Shown here one piece after another: positions 59,448 through 64,000 of a stretch of 64,000 nt of DNA. A program made the translations under genes and the position numbers. Within the stretch, counting starts at the first letter, position 1. Each line of letters begins with the position of its first letter. The notes beneath the pieces were generated by a model. The model did not search any database. It saw only the letters and a program-made list of their open reading frames with translations, and had not been told where the DNA came from. This DNA is from Streptomyces sp. NBC_00704 (GTDB lineage: Bacteria > Actinomycetota > Actinomycetes > Streptomycetales > Streptomycetaceae): contig NZ_CP109000.1 of assembly GCF_036226605.1 (NCBI RefSeq), forward strand, positions 744,001 through 808,000, in the 5' to 3' direction.

Positions 59448-60860
59448 TCAGCGGCCGACGCCGATCAGGCCCGTCAGATAGCGCCACAGCGAGGAGCGCT
59501 GCCGGACGGCCGGATCCGGCAGCACCGTCTCGGCCGGGTCCTGCGCCGACTCCTCGGCCCGGGACCGCGCGGGCGGCGGGACCGGCGTCGGCACGAGCTC
59601 GTAGCGCACCGGCAGCGAGCGCAGGCCCCGCATGAACGGCGAGGAACGCCAGGGCAGTTGGTCGGCGGGCAGGGCGAGTTCCAGGTGGGAGAACCGCTCG
59701 AAGAGCCGCCCCACGCCGACCGCCGCGACCGTCGAGGCGAGTTCGCGTGCCGGGCACTGGCGCGGGCCTGCGCCCCACGAGAGGTGGGCGCGGGTGCTGA
59801 CCGTGGTGTCCGGGCACACGTTGCCGGCGAAGAGCGGGTCGGCGTGCGCCGCGGCGGACGAGATCCACACGGGATCGCCCGCCCGGATCGTGTAGTCCCC
59901 GAGCCGGGTGTCCTTCGCCGCGAACCGCGGCACGAAGTTCACCAGGGGCGGCTTGCGCATGACCACCCGATTCATGCTCTCCCTGACCATGCCGGCGGAC
60001 AGGCTCGCCCGCACGCCGCCCTCCCCGGACACGACGTCGACGACCGTGTTGGAGATGAGGATCCCGACGTGGTCCGAGGTCATGCCCAGCAGCATGAACA
60101 GCTCGCGGGCCAGCTCGTCCAGCGACAGTCCGGGGTGCGCGGCCAGCAGGTAGGAGGGGAAGTCGTCCCCCGGCTTCTCCAGTTTGACGGCCGCGAGTTC
60201 GGCCAGCGCGGCGAGCAGCCGCCGGAGCGCGGGCTCGGCGTCCGGACCGGCGTCCAGCACCCGCCACATGTCCATGAGCGCGTCGTCGCCCTGCGAACCG
60301 GGGAAGCCGAGCAGATGACTGGCCACCATCAGCGGCAGCGGACGGGAGAACTGGGCGGACAGGTCCGCCAGGCCCGTGCCGCCCGCCTGTCCGACGAGGC
60401 TGATGAGTTCGTCGGCGTAGGCGGTGACGGCGTTCTTCAGCCGCTTGGCCTGCGCGTGACGCGGGTCCTGGAACGGCTTGAGGGCCGCGTCCCACGCCTG
60501 GCGCAGCGGGCGGTAGCCGGGGCCGCCCTGGATCAGGACGTGGTTGACCTCCAGGGACGGTCCGAGCGGCCAGTCGGCCGGGACCTCGCCGTCCGTGCGG
60601 GCCCGCCAGTTCTCCAGGCCCTTCGGCCACGCGGCGTCGTCCTGGAGCACGTCGAGCGCCTCGCGGTAGCCCAGCACGAGCCAGGCGGGCACGCCGAGCA
60701 GGTCGACCGGCGCGACCGGACCATGAGTGCGGCGCAACCTCTCGTACACGAGCGCGGGGCGCGTCTCGTAGTCCCGGGTCAGCAGCGGTTCGAGGGGTAA
60801 CGTCTCCAGCCGCGCACCGTCCAGGTCCACGGTCGCGCCCTCGCCCACCTGGGATTCCAT
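59448..60860 (-). CDS. Cytochrome P450 lacking the ExxR motif (CYP157-like)
   Basis: 470 aa. The heme loop is LSWGAGPRQCPARELAS, with Cys369 as the iron ligand and Trp in place of the usual Phe. The K-helix, normally E-x-x-R, reads E294-S-M-N297 (MVRESMNRVV), so the Arg is lost. The I-helix is LFMLLGMTSDHVGILISN and lacks the A/G-G-x-E/D-T threonine form. The N-terminal sequence (TLPLEPLLTRDYETRPALVY) recalls the Streptomyces CYP157 group linked to conservon operons; no conservon genes are next to it. ATG 60860 has GGAGGGG upstream; GTG 60881 is an alternative. Substrate unknown. Confidence 0.9.
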   Translation of the reverse strand: MESQVGEGATVDLDGARLETLPLEPLLTRDYETRPALVYERLRRTHGPVAPVDLLGVPAWLVLGYREALDVLQDDAAWPKGLENWRARTDGEVPADWPLGPSLEVNHVLIQGGPGYRPLRQAWDAALKPFQDPRHAQAKRLKNAVTAYADELISLVGQAGGTGLADLSAQFSRPLPLMVASHLLGFPGSQGDDALMDMWRVLDAGPDAEPALRRLLAALAELAAVKLEKPGDDFPSYLLAAHPGLSLDELARELFMLLGMTSDHVGILISNTVVDVVSGEGGVRASLSAGMVRESMNRVVMRKPPLVNFVPRFAAKDTRLGDYTIRAGDPVWISSAAAHADPLFAGNVCPDTTVSTRAHLSWGAGPRQCPARELASTVAAVGVGRLFERFSHLELALPADQLPWRSSPFMRGLRSLPVRYELVPTPVPPPARSRAEESAQDPAETVLPDPAVRQRSSLWRYLTGLIGVGR

Positions 60861-61210
60861 CGCTCGCCGCCCCTCCGACACTCCCCGTACCGGCGTGTCT
60901 TCGATCGGTAGCCGGGACCGGGGGGACCCTATCCCAGGCCCGGCCCGCGGTGAACGACGGGGGACGTCTCAGGACGCCGGACGGAGGGCGGGCGAATGCC
61001 TCTGACAGAGGCCGGTCGTGGACGTCTGCGGGCCGCGTCCGCGATGCGCCGCGGCTTCCGCGGTTCCGCCGGCCGGCTTCCGGTGCGCCGTCGTGGAACG
61101 GGCCCGCCCGGCCGGGGGGGTCGACCCCGCCGCGCGCGGGAGGGCCGGTCGGTGGTTGGCTGTGCCGTGCCGGTTCCGTCAGCCGGTCCAACCACGGGAA
61201 GGCCCCAGAC

Positions 61211-61426
61211 ATGAGCAACCCGCACGCCCTCGAATACAAGGTCGTCACCTTCCGCGAGTCACTGATCGGAGACGCGCTGGACAGCGACAAACTGGAGAAG
61301 GTCCTGAACAAGCACGCCGAGGACGGATGGGCCCTCAAGGCCATCACCTCCGCCGACGTCAAGGGCCGTATCGGTCCCGGCGCTGTCGAGGGCCTGCTCC
61401 TCACCCTGGAACGCCCGCGCCGCTGA
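61211..61426 (+). CDS. DUF4177 family small protein
   Basis: 71-aa small protein: EYKVVTFRESLIGDALDSDK then LNKHAEDGWALKAITSADVK matches the DUF4177 pattern, in which an N-terminal beta-strand and an amphipathic helix are followed by W-x-L. Function unknown. ATG 61211 follows GGGAAGG at eight bases. Confidence 0.85.
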   Translation: MSNPHALEYKVVTFRESLIGDALDSDKLEKVLNKHAEDGWALKAITSADVKGRIGPGAVEGLLLTLERPRR

Positions 61427-61458
61427 CACCGGGCGCCGTGAACCCCGGGGCCGGACGC

Positions 61459-61558
61459 GACCGTCAGGCCCCGATGCGACCGTCAGGCGCCGGGTTCGAC
61501 CGTCAGACGTCGGGTTCGACCGTCAGACGTCGGGTTCGACCGTCAGGCGCCGGGTGGG
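61459..61558. repeat. Five copies of a 20-bp tandem repeat
   Basis: Unit close to GACCGTCAGACGTCGGGTTC, 20 bp, present five times between the convergent DUF4177 and YjbQ genes (third and fourth copies identical, others vary). It may be a slippage product or a termination-associated element. No gene. Confidence 0.75.
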
Positions 61559-61565
61559 TTCCTGG

Positions 61566-61988
61566 TCATCCCAGGAAGCTCAGCCGGACCTGACGGTCGG
61601 GGTTGTCCTTGTTGGTGTCCACCAGGCACACCGACTGCCACGTTCCCAGTTCGAGCCTGCCGTCCACCACGGGCAGGGTCGCGTGGGGCGGGACGAAGGC
61701 CGGCAGGACGTGGTCGCGGCCGTGACCGGGGCTGCCGTGCCGGTGCTGCCAGCGGTCGTCCGCGGGCAGCAGCGTGTGCAGGGCGGCGAGCAGGTCGTCG
61801 TCACTCCCCGCGCCCGTCTCGATGATCGCGATGCCGGCCGTCGCGTGCGGGACGAAGACGTTCAGAAGGCCGTCGCGACCGGCGGCCACCTCGCGCAGGA
61901 ACGTCTCGCAGTCGCCGGTGAGGTCGACGACCCTCTCCCGGGAACCGGAGGCGACGGACAGGACTCGGGTGGTGAACGCATCTGACAT
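61566..61988 (-). CDS. yjbQ: YjbQ family (UPF0047) protein, secondary thiamine-phosphate synthase-like
   Basis: 140-aa protein of the YjbQ/UPF0047 family, some members of which show low thiamine-phosphate synthase activity. It carries the His motifs FVPHATAGIAIIETG, RWQHRHGSPGHGRDHV and VPPHATLPVVDGRLELGTWQ with the conserved LGTWQSVCLVD. Metal-binding His residues are intact. ATG 61988 (MSDAFTTRVLSVAS) is preferred to ATG 62006. Its stop faces the DUF4177 gene across the 20-bp repeats. Not a pathway gene by context. Confidence 0.9.
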   Translation of the reverse strand: MSDAFTTRVLSVASGSRERVVDLTGDCETFLREVAAGRDGLLNVFVPHATAGIAIIETGAGSDDDLLAALHTLLPADDRWQHRHGSPGHGRDHVLPAFVPPHATLPVVDGRLELGTWQSVCLVDTNKDNPDRQVRLSFLG

Positions 61989-62155
61989 GCCACCATCCTG
62001 ACCCATATGCCGCGCTCCACACCCCCGCAGGCGCCCGTGCCGGGCCCGGCGACCACGGCGGGTCGGCGTCCCTCGACCTCCCGGCCGCCCCGCTCGGCGG
62101 TCGTGAGCCCTCGGCGTTCGGGAAGATCCCTGTCCGCCCGGGCGTTGGTAGAAGC

Positions 62156-63232
62156 GTGAACGATGTGCGTGAGGTCGAGGTGGTCGTCATAGGCGCGGGT
62201 CAGGCGGGTCTGGCCGGCGCCTATCACCTGCGGCGCGCCGGCTTCGACCCGGAGCGCGACTTCGTGGTCCTCGACCGGGCCGCGGCTCCGGGCGGCGCCT
62301 GGCAGTTCCGCTGGCCCTCGCTGACGTACGGCAAGGTGCACGGGATGCACGCGCTGCCCGGCATGGAGCTGACGGACGCGGATTCCGCCCGGCCGTCGTC
62401 CGAGGTGATCGGCGCGTACTTCGCCGCCTACGAGCGCGAGTTCGATCTGCGCGTGCGGCGGCCGGTCGGGGTGCGGGCCGTCCGGGAGGGCGACGACGGG
62501 CGCCTTCTGGTGGAGACCTCCGACGGCGCCTGGTCCGCGCGGGCGCTGATCAACGCCACCGGCACCTGGGGCCGGCCGTTCTGGCCCCGCTATCCGGGCC
62601 AGGAGACCTTCCGCGGACGACAGCTGCACACCGCGCAGTACCCGGGTCCGGAGGCGTTCGCCGGGGCGCGGGTGGTCGTGGTGGGCGGCGGCGCGTCCGG
62701 CACCCAGCATCTGCTGGAGATCGCGCCTCTCGCGGCCGCCACCACCTGGGTGACACGCCGGCCTCCGGTCTTCCGGGAGGGGCCCTTCGACGAGGAGGCG
62801 GGCCGTGCGGCGGTCGCGCTCGTGGAGGAACGGGTGCGCCAGGGACTCCCGCCCCGGAGCGTGGTCTCCGTGACGGGTCTGCCGCTCAACGACGCGATCC
62901 GCCGGGGACTGGCCGACGGGGTCCTGGACCGGCTGCCCATGTTCGACCGGATCACCCCGGAAGGCGTGGAGTGGAACGACGGCCGACGGGTCGACGCCGA
63001 CGTCATCCTGTGGGCCACGGGCTTCCGGGCTGCCGTCGACCACCTCGCGCCGCTGCGGCTGCGCGAGCCGGGCGGCGGGATCCGGATCGAGGGCACGCGC
63101 GCGGCCGCCGACCCGCGCGTCCATCTCGTCGGCTACGGGCCGTCGGCCAGCACCATCGGCGCCAACCGGGCCGGGCGGGCGGCCGTCCGGGACATCAGGC
63201 GGCTGCTCGCGCGGGAGACGCTCGCCGCCTGA
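62156..63232 (+). CDS. FAD-dependent flavin monooxygenase-like oxidoreductase
   Basis: 358 aa. The FAD loop is EVVVIGAGQAGLAGAYHLRR (GxGxxG). The NADP loop is VVVVGGGASGTQHLLE, and the typical monooxygenase end motif is ILWATGFRAAVDHLAPL. Its second nucleotide site, FRWPSLTYGKVHG and the HALPGM segment resemble the YdcJ/Trk-like flavin monooxygenases; substrate unknown. GTG 62156. Convergent with mltG, 13 bp between stops. It may act on small thiols, amines or ketones. Confidence 0.85.
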   Translation: MNDVREVEVVVIGAGQAGLAGAYHLRRAGFDPERDFVVLDRAAAPGGAWQFRWPSLTYGKVHGMHALPGMELTDADSARPSSEVIGAYFAAYEREFDLRVRRPVGVRAVREGDDGRLLVETSDGAWSARALINATGTWGRPFWPRYPGQETFRGRQLHTAQYPGPEAFAGARVVVVGGGASGTQHLLEIAPLAAATTWVTRRPPVFREGPFDEEAGRAAVALVEERVRQGLPPRSVVSVTGLPLNDAIRRGLADGVLDRLPMFDRITPEGVEWNDGRRVDADVILWATGFRAAVDHLAPLRLREPGGGIRIEGTRAAADPRVHLVGYGPSASTIGANRAGRAAVRDIRRLLARETLAA

Positions 63233-63245
63233 GGGCCCCGGCGGC

Positions 63246-64000
63246 TCATCCGGCAGCGGCGGGCGGGCGCTTGAGGGCCTTCTGGTGGCGGTTGAACTCC
63301 GCGACGTTGCGCTGGTGTTCCGCGAGACTCGCCGTGAAGCGGGTGTCGCCCGGCTTGACGGTGACGAAGTACAGCCAGTCGCCCGGAGTGGGGTTGACGA
63401 CGGCGCGCATGGCGTCCTCGCCGGGGTTGTCGATGGGCGTCGGGGGCAGCCCCATGCGCTGGTAGGAGTTGTACGGGCTCTGGACGCGGGTGTCGCTCTC
63501 CGTCGTCCTCAGCGTGGAGCGGTTCAACGCGTAGTTGATGGTGGAGTCCATCTGCAACGGCATCCCGCGCTCCAGCCGGTTGAACACCACCCGGGCCACC
63601 TTGCCCATGTCCGCCTTGGTGGCCGCCTCCGCCTGGACGAGGCTGGCGACGGTGACCGCCTGATAGACGTTCAGGGCGTTGCGCTGGGCGCCCGCGGTCA
63701 CGGGCGCGCCGTTGAACCGCTTGTCGGCCGTGTCGACCATGTACGCCAGCAGCGTCCGCGGCGTGGCCTTCTCGTCCAGCGGATAGGTCGCCGGGAAGAG
63801 GTACCCCTCCGGGTTGCCCTTGGCGTCGCCCGGCAGTTTCAGGCCGGCCGTCGGCATCGCCTTCCTGGTGGTGCCGGACGGCAGGGCGAGTGCCTTGTCG
63901 ATGGCCGCGTAGACCTGGCTCGCGCGCCAGCCCTCGGGGACGACCAGGGTCCTCGGCTTCGGTTCTTTCTCGGCGTTCCCCAGAGTCAGCAGCGGCACCG
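63246..64000 (-). CDS. mltG: Endolytic transglycosylase MltG-like protein, 5' end outside the window
   Basis: Partial: at least 250 C-terminal residues, the start lies past base 64000. MltG cuts nascent peptidoglycan glycan strands. The YceG domain is clear: EGYLFPATYPLDEKATPRTL, the catalytic Glu in ASLVQAEAATKADMGKVARV, FNRLERGMPLQMDSTINYAL, and PPTPIDNPGEDAMRAVVNPT. The C-terminus carries HQRNVAEFNRHQKALKRPPA. The N-terminal membrane anchor is not in the window. Convergent with the flavin monooxygenase gene. The window contains nothing to say whether this is the main copy or an extra one. Confidence 0.88.
   Translation of the reverse strand, partial: VPLLTLGNAEKEPKPRTLVVPEGWRASQVYAAIDKALALPSGTTRKAMPTAGLKLPGDAKGNPEGYLFPATYPLDEKATPRTLLAYMVDTADKRFNGAPVTAGAQRNALNVYQAVTVASLVQAEAATKADMGKVARVVFNRLERGMPLQMDSTINYALNRSTLRTTESDTRVQSPYNSYQRMGLPPTPIDNPGEDAMRAVVNPTPGDWLYFVTVKPGDTRFTASLAEHQRNVAEFNRHQKALKRPPAAAG

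Noticed and set aside
59448..60860. P450 considered part of a conservon or a biosynthetic cluster
   Set aside because: No histidine kinase, roadblock, DUF742 or GTPase gene is adjacent, and no NRPS, PKS or terpene genes are in the window.
57853..61404. 1183-aa minus-strand open frame
   Set aside because: Runs across the P450 (in another frame), the DUF4177 gene and part of the glycosidase gene without domain signals; typical GC-bias artefact.
61459..61558. 20-bp repeats considered as a CRISPR array
   Set aside because: Directly abutting tandem copies with no unique spacers, and no cas genes.
1..64000. tRNA, rRNA and riboswitch elements
   Set aside because: No cloverleaf, conserved rRNA stretch or known riboswitch core was recognised by eye; a covariance-model scan would be needed to exclude small RNAs.

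Overview
The window looks like a piece of a Streptomyces chromosome. GC is very high, codon third positions are almost all G or C, GTG starts and AGGAGG-type ribosome sites are common, and many products belong to families typical of Streptomyces (DUF5134, DUF5997, Rv1733c-like, FUSC plus MarR, LVIVD plus DUF305). No rRNA, tRNA, CRISPR array, prophage or secondary-metabolite cluster was seen. One complete IS30-type element sits at the left edge, and an mltG-like gene runs off the right edge.

Layout. 1-1.3 kb: IS30 element just downstream of etfBA. 1.3-11 kb: electron transfer flavoprotein, flavin reductase, a divergent thioredoxin/DUF4395 pair, acyltransferase, transglutaminase-like protein, a three-gene overlapping operon (unknown 465-aa protein, SDR, threonine aldolase) and a phosphodiesterase. 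11-18.5 kb: GNAT, two VOC proteins, a FUSC-MarR operon, DUF5134, PAP2 and a HAD protein. 18.5-23 kb: self-regulated-looking TetR gene, a divergent LVIVD/DUF305 secreted pair, and a ferredoxin-NADP reductase. 23.3-27.1 kb: plant cell-wall degradation block (CE1/PHB-depolymerase-like esterase with CBM2, pectate lyases of PL1 and PL3 type) with two LacI-type operator palindromes. 27.3-30 kb: divergent PaaX-type regulator and AidB-like acyl-CoA dehydrogenase, with a striking set of nested palindromes between them. 30-41 kb: mostly housekeeping and conserved genes (uracil-DNA glycosylase, BadF-type sugar kinase, CbiX-like protein, lactonase, a second FUSC, Lrp, a LysR effector domain without HTH, cold-shock protein).

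41.5-54.5 kb is the most interesting stretch: a 13-kb five-gene operon with 4-base ATGA overlaps at three of its four junctions. It encodes a DUF4132-type protein, a 1669-aa protein of unknown function, a MoxR/YehL-type AAA+ ATPase, a DUF5682-linker-VWA fusion (equivalent to YehM plus YehP of E. coli) and a SWIM zinc-finger protein (YehQ-like). This is an actinobacterial version of the almost unstudied yehLMPQ/molR-yehI gene set.

54.7-64 kb: DinB-family protein, a LacI regulator followed by a clan GH-A glycosidase that has CBM-like modules but no signal peptide, a cytochrome P450 whose ExxR motif is altered (CYP157-like), DUF4177, YjbQ, a flavin monooxygenase-like protein and the partial mltG.

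All assignments come from reading motifs and recalled family resemblance; no database search was run.
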